From: Myxococcota bacterium
GTDB taxonomy: Bacteria > Myxococcota_C > UBA6777
Direction: 5' to 3'
Length of the DNA: 9,839 nt
Assembly: GCA_963169055.1 (NCBI GenBank)
Contig: CAUJFU010000493.1
Location: 1 to 9,839, forward strand
The position numbers and the translations under genes were made by a program. This document shows positions 1-8,100 of this stretch, piece by piece (position 1 is the stretch's first letter; every line of letters starts with the position of its first letter). The notes beneath the pieces were generated by a model. The model was given only the letters and a program-made list of their open reading frames with translations, was not told where the DNA came from and searched no databases.

Positions 1-2
1 AA

Positions 3-2819
3 CCTCGAACGCCCATTCTGGTCGTTTGGCCTTTTCACACACTTCTCGTTGGAACATGGCTTTTTTGGATCACAAGCTTGCCTTCTTGTGTGGTGGGTGA
101 GCATTGCCCGTCTCCGCAACGCTCTTGCAAAACTGCCACCGATTGCCCCGCCTCGCTGCCTTGTCAAAATGGATGTTGTAGTCTCACTTCAGCAGAAACA
201 GCCACAGAAACGACACCAGACGCATCCCCCTCCGAAACCACCGCCGAAATCATCTCCGAAATTGTGGCAGAAACCCTCCAAGAGTCTCCCTCCGAACCCA
301 CCAAGCCCCCACCATGCCGTGCAGATGCCGAGTGCCCCAAAGAATTCCCTGATTGTCGTGCTGGCGAATGTATCAAACTCTGCCAAACCTCCGAGGTTTG
401 CTTGCCCACATACCGATGTTTTTCAGGGTATTGCCAAATCTGTCCAGACGGCACAAGCCGCAACGCTACCGAACAATGCAACAACCAAGACGACAACTGC
501 GACGGCCAAATCGACGAAGGACTCTCACAGCCTTGCTACACGGGATCGTTTGGATGCAAGCAAGAAAACGGCAAATACACCTGTCTTGGCGGTTGTCAAA
601 GCGGCACACAGATCTGCCAAAACGGCCAATGGCAAGCCTGTGTCGGTGAAAGCTTACCACAACCCGAAACCTGCGACGGCAAAGACAACGATTGCGACGG
701 CCTGATCGACGACACACACAACTGCGTCAGTACCCTCGCTGCATCCGTACAAATCAAAGACTTCACCGCCGATACCAAAGGGCAGATCTTCGCCACCGTC
801 GGCGCACAGATCCAACGCTATACCCCCCAAAAGAAAGCCTTTGAGACCTTTTCGGGAAGCACTGTCGGCACACAAGATGGCCCTCCCCTTCAAGCCCAAT
901 TCACCGATCCCCGATCCATCACCACCGACCCCCAAGGCAACCTCTACGTCATCGACACCAACAAACTCCGCAAAATCGATCCCATCGGCCATGTCTCCAC
1001 GATCACACTTCCCACCGAGATCATCCTTGCTTCGGGCGTTCAGGTCATCCACCACCCTTCGGGCTTTTTGTATTTCTTCTCTAGCGGATTCTTCGCCTAC
1101 AACCTCGCCACCAAACAAGCCAAAAAGATCCATAACCCCTCCGGTGGGTACACTTTCGTTGGTTGGAGCCTCGATCCTATCACCCAAGCCCTCCACATCT
1201 CACAGAATCGAGGCTCGGACAATTACCCCGATCTTGTGTTGTCTTCACCGCTCGATAAAACCTTCACCACCGAATACACCCGCTATACCGTCCCCTTTGC
1301 CATCGACCACGAAGGCCGCGTTCTCGAAGGGATCGGACCACAAGCCAACAATCTTCCGAGCTGGCTTCAACTCCGCCCCGGAAACGTCGCCCTCTCCAAC
1401 AAGAGCACCCCTTGTCGCACTGCCACAACCAAGTGCAACCAAGACGGCCCCCTCGCCCAAGCCCTTTTTGGCAGCATCAAACAGATCGTCGCTCTCCCTG
1501 ACGGATCCTTCTTGCTCTACGACAGCGACAACCAATCCCTCCGAAAAGTCACCCGCCCCGCCCCTGATGCTTGTGCCCAAGTCAACTCCACGCGCTCTTG
1601 CTACACCGGCCCACCCCATACCGCAAAGATCGGTAGCTGCAAAGATGGCGAACAGACCTGTACCCACGATGGATGGGGCGCTTGTCATGCCCAACAGCGC
1701 CCATCCCCCGAGATCTGCAACAACCTAGACGATAACTGCAACGGCAAAATCGACGAAGAGATCCCCTCCACACCTCCTTGCGCAAAACAACACGGCGCTT
1801 GCCAATACAGCATACAGTCCTGCAAAAACGGCGTATGGATCGCTTGCCAAGACGCCGACTACCTCGCACAAAACAGCAAATACGCCACCTCCGAGATCTG
1901 CGACGGACACGACAACGATTGCAACGGCCAAATCGACGAGGGCCTCTCCGATTGCATCTACACCCTCCCCATTCAACGAAGTTCCACTTCCACCAGCCTA
2001 CAAAGCATCACCGCAGACCCACAAGAAAACTTTTATTTCATCGAAGGCCACGCCATCCAAAAGCGCGATGCCGCAGGCCAAACCACCACCCTTGCTGGAT
2101 CGTCCTACGGCTTCGCTGATGGCGCAGCCACACAAGCTCGCTTTTACAACCCCACCGCACTCACCCTCGCAGGCAATCTCCTCTACGTCGCTGATCAAAG
2201 CAACCACCGCATCCGCCGCATCGACCTCACTACCCTACAAGTCTCCACCCTCGCAGGCGTCGGTTCTGCTGGACTGCAAGACGGCACCGCCGCACAAGCC
2301 CAATTCTCGCATCCCACCACCCTTGCGCTGGGCACCAACAACGACCTCTATGTCGGCGAACACAACAACCTCACCATCCGCCGCATCACTCTTTCGTCCC
2401 CCCCTGTAGTCGACACCCTCCTGCACAATTCCACCAGCAGCACAACCAGTTTGGGATCAACTCGCCAATTCGACTTTCTCCCCTCCCGCAATCTGCTCTA
2501 CATCGCAAGCTCCCACGGACTCCACACCTTCGATGTCAACACCCGCTCCTTCAACAATATCTTCACCAGCCGCTCGGATATCATCGCCGTAGCAGCCCGC
2601 TCCAACGGCGATCTCTTCTACGCCACGCGCAGCCAAGTCTTTCACCTCAGCAGCACTTTCCAAGAACTCCAAAAGTCCCTTGCGCGTGGCGCTCGCGGTG
2701 GTATCCCCGGAAACTTCGCCAACGCCAGCTTCGGCACTGTGATCTTCCTCCGATGGACTCCACAAGGTCACCTCCTGATCAACGATGGCGGTTATGCCTT
2801 CGACCGTTGGCAGCCCTAA
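3..2819 (+). CDS. Partial Cys-rich lipoprotein with MopE-type metal-binding motifs and NHL-like propeller repeats (5' end outside window)
   Basis: Seen: the frame is open from base 3 with no stop. It first encodes a hydrophobic stretch (ILVVWPF...WLFWITS) and then LPSC, which fits a lipoprotein signal peptide with the lipidated Cys at 87-89. The TTG at 78 is therefore an unlikely start; the true start lies upstream. Counting from that TTG as residue 1: a Cys-rich segment (4-34), a Thr/Glu/Ser linker (36-79), more Cys pairs (80-122), then four Cys-Asp motifs of the CxxxDxNCxGxID type at about 134, 199, 547 and 608. Two NHL/beta-propeller-like stretches follow the motif pairs (about 220-520 and 625-913). 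Clearest are two NHL repeats at about 668-775, with LAG, DG, LYVADQSNHRIRRID and a second LAG. The order [two metal motifs + propeller] occurs twice, suggesting internal duplication. Known: such motifs are frequent in secreted or surface proteins of Myxococcota. Inferred: an envelope-anchored, calcium- or metal-stabilised binding protein; ligand unknown. Confidence 0.85.
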   Translation, partial: PRTPILVVWPFHTLLVGTWLFWITSLPSCVVGEHCPSPQRSCKTATDCPASLPCQNGCCSLTSAETATETTPDASPSETTAEIISEIVAETLQESPSEPTKPPPCRADAECPKEFPDCRAGECIKLCQTSEVCLPTYRCFSGYCQICPDGTSRNATEQCNNQDDNCDGQIDEGLSQPCYTGSFGCKQENGKYTCLGGCQSGTQICQNGQWQACVGESLPQPETCDGKDNDCDGLIDDTHNCVSTLAASVQIKDFTADTKGQIFATVGAQIQRYTPQKKAFETFSGSTVGTQDGPPLQAQFTDPRSITTDPQGNLYVIDTNKLRKIDPIGHVSTITLPTEIILASGVQVIHHPSGFLYFFSSGFFAYNLATKQAKKIHNPSGGYTFVGWSLDPITQALHISQNRGSDNYPDLVLSSPLDKTFTTEYTRYTVPFAIDHEGRVLEGIGPQANNLPSWLQLRPGNVALSNKSTPCRTATTKCNQDGPLAQALFGSIKQIVALPDGSFLLYDSDNQSLRKVTRPAPDACAQVNSTRSCYTGPPHTAKIGSCKDGEQTCTHDGWGACHAQQRPSPEICNNLDDNCNGKIDEEIPSTPPCAKQHGACQYSIQSCKNGVWIACQDADYLAQNSKYATSEICDGHDNDCNGQIDEGLSDCIYTLPIQRSSTSTSLQSITADPQENFYFIEGHAIQKRDAAGQTTTLAGSSYGFADGAATQARFYNPTALTLAGNLLYVADQSNHRIRRIDLTTLQVSTLAGVGSAGLQDGTAAQAQFSHPTTLALGTNNDLYVGEHNNLTIRRITLSSPPVVDTLLHNSTSSTTSLGSTRQFDFLPSRNLLYIASSHGLHTFDVNTRSFNNIFTSRSDIIAVAARSNGDLFYATRSQVFHLSSTFQELQKSLARGARGGIPGNFANASFGTVIFLRWTPQGHLLINDGGYAFDRWQP

Positions 2820-2853
2820 CCCCCTCCAGCAACACCCCAAACCACTGTCCTCT

Positions 2854-2978
2854 CACCTGTCCACAGGCCCACTACGCTGTCACATCACCTGTCCACAGAC
2901 CCAATACGCTGTCAGATCACCTGTCCACAGACCCAACACGCTGTCAGATCACCCGTCCACAGACCCAATACGCTGTCA
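2854..2978 (+). repeat. Tandem array: four copies of a 32-bp unit
   Basis: Copies start at 2854, 2886, 2918 and 2950; the last is cut after 29 bases. Copies 2 and 3 differ at one base; copies 1 and 4 carry a few substitutions. Three copies hold CTGTCCACAG, a 4+2+4 dyad, and copy 4 has CCGTCCACAG. Each unit also carries ACGCTGTCA. The period is not a multiple of three and is close to three helical turns. CTGTCCACA is one base from TTGTCCACA, the DnaA-box form known in high-GC actinobacteria. There are no spacers, so this is not a CRISPR array. Confidence 0.95.
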
Positions 2979-3134
2979 AGCGCTGAACGAAAGGCGTTTC
3001 GGTCAGTACGGCGCGGATATTCCCTCGCTGCACTCGGTCTTGTAGCTCGCCTTCTGTCATCACGTGGCTCAGGCCAAGACTCCCTACTCTTCGTCTTAAT
3101 GATAGGACTTACGCAGTTGACAAAAACCCCGTGT
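2979..3134. other. Intergenic remainder between the tandem array and the convergent gene end
   Basis: With the array this makes a 315-bp gap between two convergent genes. I find no hairpin followed by a T-run for either gene, so neither terminator is visible. On the minus strand, 3060 to 2944 reads as a 38-codon ATG ORF (MTEGELQDRVQRGNIRAVLT...) that ends inside the array. It has no convincing ribosome binding site and could be a gene remnant. A 21-bp sequence at 3102-3122 recurs in inverted orientation near the right end of the window. Confidence 0.5.
3102..3122 (+). repeat. Possible mobile-element end, left copy (ATAGGACTTACGCAGTTGA)
   Basis: This matches the minus-strand sequence of 9775-9795 at 18 of 21 positions, in inverted orientation. 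From memory, GGACTTACGCA-type sequences occur at the ends of some bacterial insertion elements or MITEs, but I cannot name a family. An 18/21 match between two places in 10 kb can arise by chance, so confidence is low. Confidence 0.25.
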
Positions 3135-4934
3135 TTAGCGGCGGTTTGGGGGTTTGGGTTCATCATCGAAAAAGTCGGCCTCGATCACAGAGGGCGAGAC
3201 GGGTTCTTCTTTGCTTGGCGGGGCGGGGGCGGCGCGCCAAGAAAGCATCGTGTGGGTGTCTGTGGGGCTATCGAATTCGCCCGTGTCGAGGTGTTCGTCG
3301 AAGGTTCTTGCGCCGTGGTGTGTGGGAGCGGGCGAGGTGTACTTTTCGGTGTCCTCGGTGGGAAGGGGAAAGGCATTGTGTTTTTGCGTGTCTTCGGTTG
3401 GAGATGGCGGGCGTGTCTTCTTTTCGGTGTCTTCCGTGGAAAAAGACGGGCGCGTGTATTTTTCGGTATCTTCGGTCGGAAGGGGCAAGGCGCTGCGTTT
3501 TTCGGTGGCTTTGGTGGAAAAGGACGAGCGCGTGTATTTTTGCGTATCTTCGGCGTTGGCGTAGGATGGGGTGGGGATGCTTTGCGAAGAAGAGGAATCC
3601 TTGTGCGTGAGGGGGTCGGGGATCGCGGAGTATGCGCCTGTTCGGACGATGGGGGTGGGATTTCCGATGGAAGAGGTCGGAGAGGCCGATGCTTTGGGAA
3701 CAAAAGGAGATGACCACTCCGAAGTAATGCGCCCGACGTTCGTTGGGGGCGGGAGTGGTGAGGCATGGGAAGAACGGGCAACCGTCGAAGAGGCCGAAGA
3801 GGTGGGGGAAATCGAAGAGGCGGGCGAAAGCGACGAGGCGGAAGAGGTGGGCGAAAGCGACGAGGCGGAAGAGGCCGAAGAGGCGGGGTGAAGCGAAGAG
3901 GCCGAAGAGGCGGGTTTTGTGGGAAAGGAGGATGTGTTGAGCGAGGAAGAAGGAAGGGGACGCCCTTGAAGAAGGTTTCCGACAGAGGAAAGTACGGTTT
4001 CTTCGAGGGAATCATGCTCATCAAAGGGGGAGGGAGAGGACGACGGTTGAGAGGCGAGCGTATCCTTGGGGAGAGCAGCCGAAGAAGCAGGAGCGGGAGG
4101 CTCAGCAAGTCCGAAAAGAGGCGTTGAAGCGGAATCGTCGTCGTCGGTGACATCGATCGAAACGACAGCCTCGTTGTGTTGCAAAGAATCGATTGGTGGT
4201 GTTTGGAGTTCTTGGGTGGAGTGTTCCTGTTGGAAGAAGGACTCGTATGGGGATGGCTCTGAGGGTTGGAAGGAGGGCTCGTATTGGAGAGAGGGCTCTG
4301 GGAGTTGGAAGGAGGACTCGTATGGGAGAGAGGGATCGTGTTGGGCGGGGTGCGAGAGGGAAGCCTCGTATGGGAAAGGGCGTTCGTGCGGAGGGGGGAG
4401 CGACGCGACATCCAAGGAGGAGGCATCGCCTTCTTCGGCCCAGCGGGGGTCATCAGGCGGGGGGGAAGTTTCGGGGAGTGCGCGTTCTGTGGTGCGGAGC
4501 ATCGGCTCACGGGGCAAGACATCGGCCAAAAAGCCGCCGACAGCGACGACTTCGCCATCTTGGTCTACGATGCGATAGGAACAGTGAGCGAGGCGAGCAC
4601 GCAGGTGTTCAACGCGGGCTTTGGCGATCAGATCGCCCGTTCGTGCGGTGTGCAACAGGCTGATGCGATGTTCCAACGGCACGATAGAACGGCCCTGTCC
4701 AACAAGAGTTAAGATCGCAAGTTGAGCGGTCCAACTGCCGAGCGTTGTGAGTGCGCCTTCGGAGACGAGGCCGTCGGTTTCGAGGCTTTGGGGACTCGAT
4801 CTCATTCGTGCGGAAGCAGCGCCCTGTTTGTAATGACGCATCTGGATCTGCAAAAATTGGCACAAAGGCCGTTGGTGGATCTCAGCGATCCAAGCCTCTG
4901 GAAAATCTGCAAGGGTTCTCGATTCTGGTGTCAA
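3135..4934 (-). CDS. Hot-dog (PaaI/4HBT-like) domain protein with a long repetitive, disordered C-terminal tail
   Basis: Seen: 599 residues from the TTG at 4934. Residues about 8-142 follow a thioesterase hot-dog pattern: an N-terminal helix, GLVSEGALTTLGSWTAQLA (where family members have a GxxHGG...LAD-like helix), IVPLEHRISLLHTARTGDLIAKARVEHLRARLAHCSYRI (in part), then VDQDGEVVAVGGFL. Family members are usually 130-160 residues. The rest (about 150-599) is Ser/Pro/Thr/Glu-rich with three repeat families: 13-residue PYE-type units, ASS-rich runs and six 13-residue TEDTEK units. The His and Asp expected at the catalytic helix appear replaced by Ser and Gly/Ser, so activity is doubtful. There is no signal peptide or membrane segment, so it is probably cytoplasmic. 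Start choice: a GTG at 4946 is also in frame, but GGAGG lies five bases before the TTG. It is divergent from the HEAT-like gene and convergent with the lipoprotein gene. Substrate and role are unknown; an acyl-CoA- or acyl-ACP-binding scaffold is a guess. Confidence 0.8.
   Translation of the reverse strand: MTPESRTLADFPEAWIAEIHQRPLCQFLQIQMRHYKQGAASARMRSSPQSLETDGLVSEGALTTLGSWTAQLAILTLVGQGRSIVPLEHRISLLHTARTGDLIAKARVEHLRARLAHCSYRIVDQDGEVVAVGGFLADVLPREPMLRTTERALPETSPPPDDPRWAEEGDASSLDVASLPPPHERPFPYEASLSHPAQHDPSLPYESSFQLPEPSLQYEPSFQPSEPSPYESFFQQEHSTQELQTPPIDSLQHNEAVVSIDVTDDDDSASTPLFGLAEPPAPASSAALPKDTLASQPSSSPSPFDEHDSLEETVLSSVGNLLQGRPLPSSSLNTSSFPTKPASSASSLHPASSASSASSLSPTSSASSLSPASSISPTSSASSTVARSSHASPLPPPTNVGRITSEWSSPFVPKASASPTSSIGNPTPIVRTGAYSAIPDPLTHKDSSSSQSIPTPSYANAEDTQKYTRSSFSTKATEKRSALPLPTEDTEKYTRPSFSTEDTEKKTRPPSPTEDTQKHNAFPLPTEDTEKYTSPAPTHHGARTFDEHLDTGEFDSPTDTHTMLSWRAAPAPPSKEEPVSPSVIEADFFDDEPKPPNRR
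3321..3554 (-). repeat. Six tandem 13-residue (39-bp) units, TEDTEK type, within the hot-dog protein tail
   Basis: The units begin AEDTQKYTR, TKATEKRSA, TEDTEKYTR, TEDTEKKTR, TEDTQKHNA and TEDTEKYTS, and each ends in a short Ser/Pro stretch such as SFS or PLP. The acid-Thr-acid-Lys core is kept while the rest drifts. This suggests expansion of a short linear motif in a disordered tail rather than a folded domain. Confidence 0.9.
3786..3926 (-). repeat. ASS-rich low-complexity tract within the hot-dog protein tail
   Basis: It encodes PASSASSLHP, SASSLSPTSS and ASSISPTSSA-like runs (about residues 337-383). On the plus strand it is a degenerate GAAGAGGCG/GGCGAAAGC repeat, strongly purine-rich. 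It is likely prone to replication slippage and unlikely to be folded. Confidence 0.85.
4218..4334 (-). repeat. Three 13-residue PSLPYESSFQ-type repeats within the hot-dog protein
   Basis: Successive units are PSLPYESSFQLPE, PSLQYEPSFQPSE and PSPYESFFQQEHS, preceded by a degenerate PFPYEASLSHP unit. The conserved core is (P/Q)YE followed by aromatic FQ. The unit length equals that of the TEDTEK repeats, but the sequence is unrelated. Confidence 0.85.
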
Positions 4935-4939
4935 TCCAA

Positions 4940-4944
4940 CCTCC
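4940..4944 (-). promoter_or_regulatory. Ribosome binding site GGAGG that favours the TTG start
   Basis: On the minus strand GGAGG (4944 to 4940) is followed by five bases and then TTG at 4934-4932. The GTG at 4946 overlaps this site and has no comparable purine tract upstream, so the TTG is the better start. Confidence 0.65.
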
Positions 4945-5005
4945 ACCTCGGCCTATCGGGCGATTGCGTGACTGTGCGTTTGAGAACAAGGACAGACATC
5001 GAACA

Positions 5006-5030
5006 AGAATGCCCGAATGACGGGCGTTCT
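5006..5030. promoter_or_regulatory. 10-bp hairpin/dyad in the divergent intergenic region
   Basis: AGAATGCCCG, a five-base loop AATGA, then CGGGCGTTCT. All ten positions pair in RNA if one U-G wobble is allowed. It lies 72 bases upstream of the minus-strand start and 18 bases before a possible -35 box for the rightward gene. No T-run follows on either side, so it is a possible operator or leader hairpin rather than a terminator. Confidence 0.5.
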
Positions 5031-5048
5031 CATATTCCAAGAGTCTGC

Positions 5049-5077
5049 TTGACAGTACAAGGGGGGCTATGTTAACT
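5049..5077 (+). promoter_or_regulatory. Possible sigma-70-type promoter for the HEAT-like gene
   Basis: A perfect TTGACA at 5049-5054 is followed, after 17 bases, by TTAACT at 5072-5077 (three of six matches to TATAAT). TATGTT at 5068-5073 is a closer-looking -10 box but lies too near. It is about 115 bases before the ATG at 5194. The -10 box is weak. Confidence 0.4.
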
Positions 5078-5193
5078 CTTCCGCCCGTCCATTTCTACCC
5101 ATCTACCGCGCACAGAACGCACAGCATACAACCGAAAGCAAACAAGCGCAAACCCTTAGAGACACCAACTGTTTGGCCCCACCCACCCGAATC

Positions 5194-8100
5194 ATGGATA
5201 AAGCGATGCTGACTTTTTGCCCAACCTACGGACTCCCCACCAACGGACCCCAAGCGCTACCGGGGCCAACCTTCTTCGCACACGCCACGATCATCCCTGA
5301 TCTTTTTGAAACCCAACAAGCCCAACTGCGCTTGATGAGTGATACAGGTGTTGTGTCGACCCACCAAGTCCATTGCTCGCTTCGCATCCAAGATGAACGG
5401 TCTTATCCGTCTCCTCAAAAAGTCGAGTGGGTGATCTGCCCGACCTCTGGGCAAGAGATGCCGTTGTTGCGCCCGCTGCTGATCCACGACGAATCAAAAA
5501 AACGCATCGTCCTTCGCTTGCCCGAGGCTTTTCGCCATCGTGTCCCCTTGGTGATGCGTTGGTGGTTTGAATACCTCAGCGTCGCTCCACGCTCGGTCAT
5601 CCCGTCTTATGCGATGCAACCCCACATCGAATTTGTCCAGCACCAAGCCGCTGCCGCGATCCAACGCGAAAGCTTCCTTGCAGGCCCCCATCTCCCACCA
5701 CAAAGCGTTTCGGCAACAGCACCCTCTGCGCTGACTTCGACCCCAGCAACGGCGGCCCCCATCACTTCGGCTCCTGCGACAGCGACCCCCATCACTGCGG
5801 CTCCTGCGACAGCGGCCCCCATCACTGCGGCCCCTCCAACGGCGGCCCCGACTTCGTCTTCTTTGCCAAGTCGCCTTCCCTTTCCAGAAGCCCCATCGCT
5901 TGGGGATCTCAGCGCCTTTGCTGCGCCTCGCCGCACGTCGCCCTCCCAAGAACAACTCAGCGCATCGGCTCCCAGCTTTCCGTCTTCGAGTTCCTTGTCC
6001 TCGGTGGAGGCCAAACCTGTCCCCAAAGCGCCTTTTTCGGACGCATCCACAACTTCCAAAGCCACCGAAGCATCCACAGCTTCCAAAGCCACCGAAGCAT
6101 CGGCATCTCCATCGCGTGGTTCGCTGCCTGCCGTCCCGAAGCGCAACACATCCGTCCCTCTCACAGCCGCGATGCCCTCGACGCCATCGCTGTCGAACCT
6201 ACCGGGCGCTCCGCTTGCATCTCTCAAACCATCGACGCTCTCGGAAAGATCCGCACCTACGTCTGTGGTCCCAGACAAGAGCGCCTTTGAAAAACCCTCC
6301 CTTGCGCAACTGATGCCTGACAAAGTCGTGGTAGGAAAGATCGTTGCGGAAGACGATCTCGACGATGCCCCTCCGACCCTGATGGTGCCTGTGTCCGAAG
6401 AAGATCAACGCAAAGCCCGCGCCCTGCTCGGTATCGAAGGCGAAGAGGCCACCCCTGCAAGACACGTAGACTTTCAGGCGACCGAAGCTTCGCCCCTGCT
6501 CTCGTTTGAAGATGCCGAGCCTGCGACCCAGATATCTCGACTCTCCGAAGATACCGCCAAGATGATCTCTGAGCTACAGGGCGATGAAACCAACCTCGAC
6601 AAGATCATGGGCTTTCCAAGCAAGTCCGAATCCGCAAGGTTTCCAAGCAAGCCCACAGGCGATGGGGCCTTTGATCCAAAACGCGAACAAGACCGATTAT
6701 CGGCGCTTTTGGGTTTAGGCGAAGAGACACCGATCGTCAAAGATCCTTCGGAAGCGATGACGCGACCGGCTTTGCGAGGTGTCAACCCTGTGGCGGAAAC
6801 CCGCGAAGACTTTATCCCCGATATCCCGACGGTTGCGCGCCCCCCGCTGTCGTCCCTTGCCGAGATGCGTCAAAGCAAGATGCGCTCCGCAACCGCCATC
6901 CGAACGACTGTTGGCGAAGGCATCAGCGCATCCGCCGAGATCCACCCGCCCAAAGCCGCACCCGCCGACAAAAAAGCGTGGCAACAAAGCGGCCAATCGT
7001 ATTGGTACAGCATCGATCCCGCCCAACAGATCGCCTCGATCCACTTCCTTTGCCCGCTGAGCCAGTCACGAATTCTCGATCGCGGAGGCCAAGCGCACTT
7101 TTACCTCCAACTCCATCGTTTGCGCACCTATCCGCTGATCATGTGTCTTTTGGCTTTTGAAGACGGCGACGGGGTGCTTCAACACATCCTTGCTTGTCCC
7201 GTCGATCTTGTCGATCCGCAAGCTGTGATGTTCTTCGATCTGCTCAGCCAAGAATTCACGCTTCAGATCAACCTCTGCAACGAGCAACATCTCGTCTACC
7301 GCGATCTCCAAGTGTACCTTCCCCTCGAACAAAACGTCGAATACGTCCTCGACGAAGCAAGACGTTGGCAAGCCACCCTTCCCGCCAACCAACGTGACTT
7401 TGAGACCGCCATCGACGACTTCCAAGAAGAAGAATACGATCGCCTCGGCAAGATGAACCACAACTTCCAACAAGACTCCTTCATCGATATCCCTTCACCT
7501 GCTGCGGCGCGCCTCGCCATCGGCATCGTCTCTTACTGGTCCGAACGCGAACAATTGGATTACTTGATCTCCGTTAAATCCTTTGCGCTCACTTACTTTC
7601 GCGAGATCCAAAAACGTGTACTGCGCGCTTGCATCGACTTTGGGATCGCCTTGCGCGATCACATGCTCGATCTCGCGGTGCTTTTCCAATTCGGAAGCTC
7701 TCGCCAAGACCTCCTGCGAAAACTCCTCAGCAACTTTGCGGAAGCCAACCTCCAAATCCGCCAGCCCAACGACTTGAGCGCAGCAGACAATCTGGAAAAC
7801 TGGCAACATCTGATCGACGATTGTGACCGATACAGCATCGAGATCGACAGCGATATTGAAGAACTTGCAGCGCGTGCCGAACGACACGCCCAAGAACAAA
7901 GCCAACAAGATCTTGAAGCCGAAGAAGTCGATGACTTCGAGGTCTTCGAAGACTTCCAAGAGATGGCTGTTTCGGACCTTCTACAACTTCTCCAAGATCC
8001 GCAAAATCGCATGGATGCCGCCGCTGCTTTGTGCCGCCCCGCAAACCTCGAACACATCGACCAAATCGCATCGATCTTTCCACAGCTCGAAGAGCAAGAA

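Noticed and set aside
49-705. Long plus-strand ORF in another frame over the start of the lipoprotein gene
   Set aside because: Its product is Lys/Pro/Thr-rich without motifs, while the overlapping frame carries the lipobox, Cys pattern and metal motifs.
2854-2978. CRISPR array
   Set aside because: The 32-bp units abut directly with no unique spacers and no cas gene is present.
3099-3713. 204-codon plus-strand ORF opposite the end of the hot-dog gene
   Set aside because: The product is Gly/Arg/Phe-rich with a periodic pattern that only mirrors the TEDTEK repeats on the opposite strand.
3768-3930. Triplex or G-quadruplex forming tract on the plus strand
   Set aside because: It is purine-rich, but C and T interrupt it often, and the composition is explained by Ser/Ala codons of the minus-strand gene.
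3185-4558. 457-codon minus-strand ORF inside the hot-dog gene
   Set aside because: It is a shadow of the repetitive tail: almost only Pro/Arg/Ser/Leu, with no domain. The 599-residue frame has the recognisable hot-dog module and in-frame 13-residue repeats.
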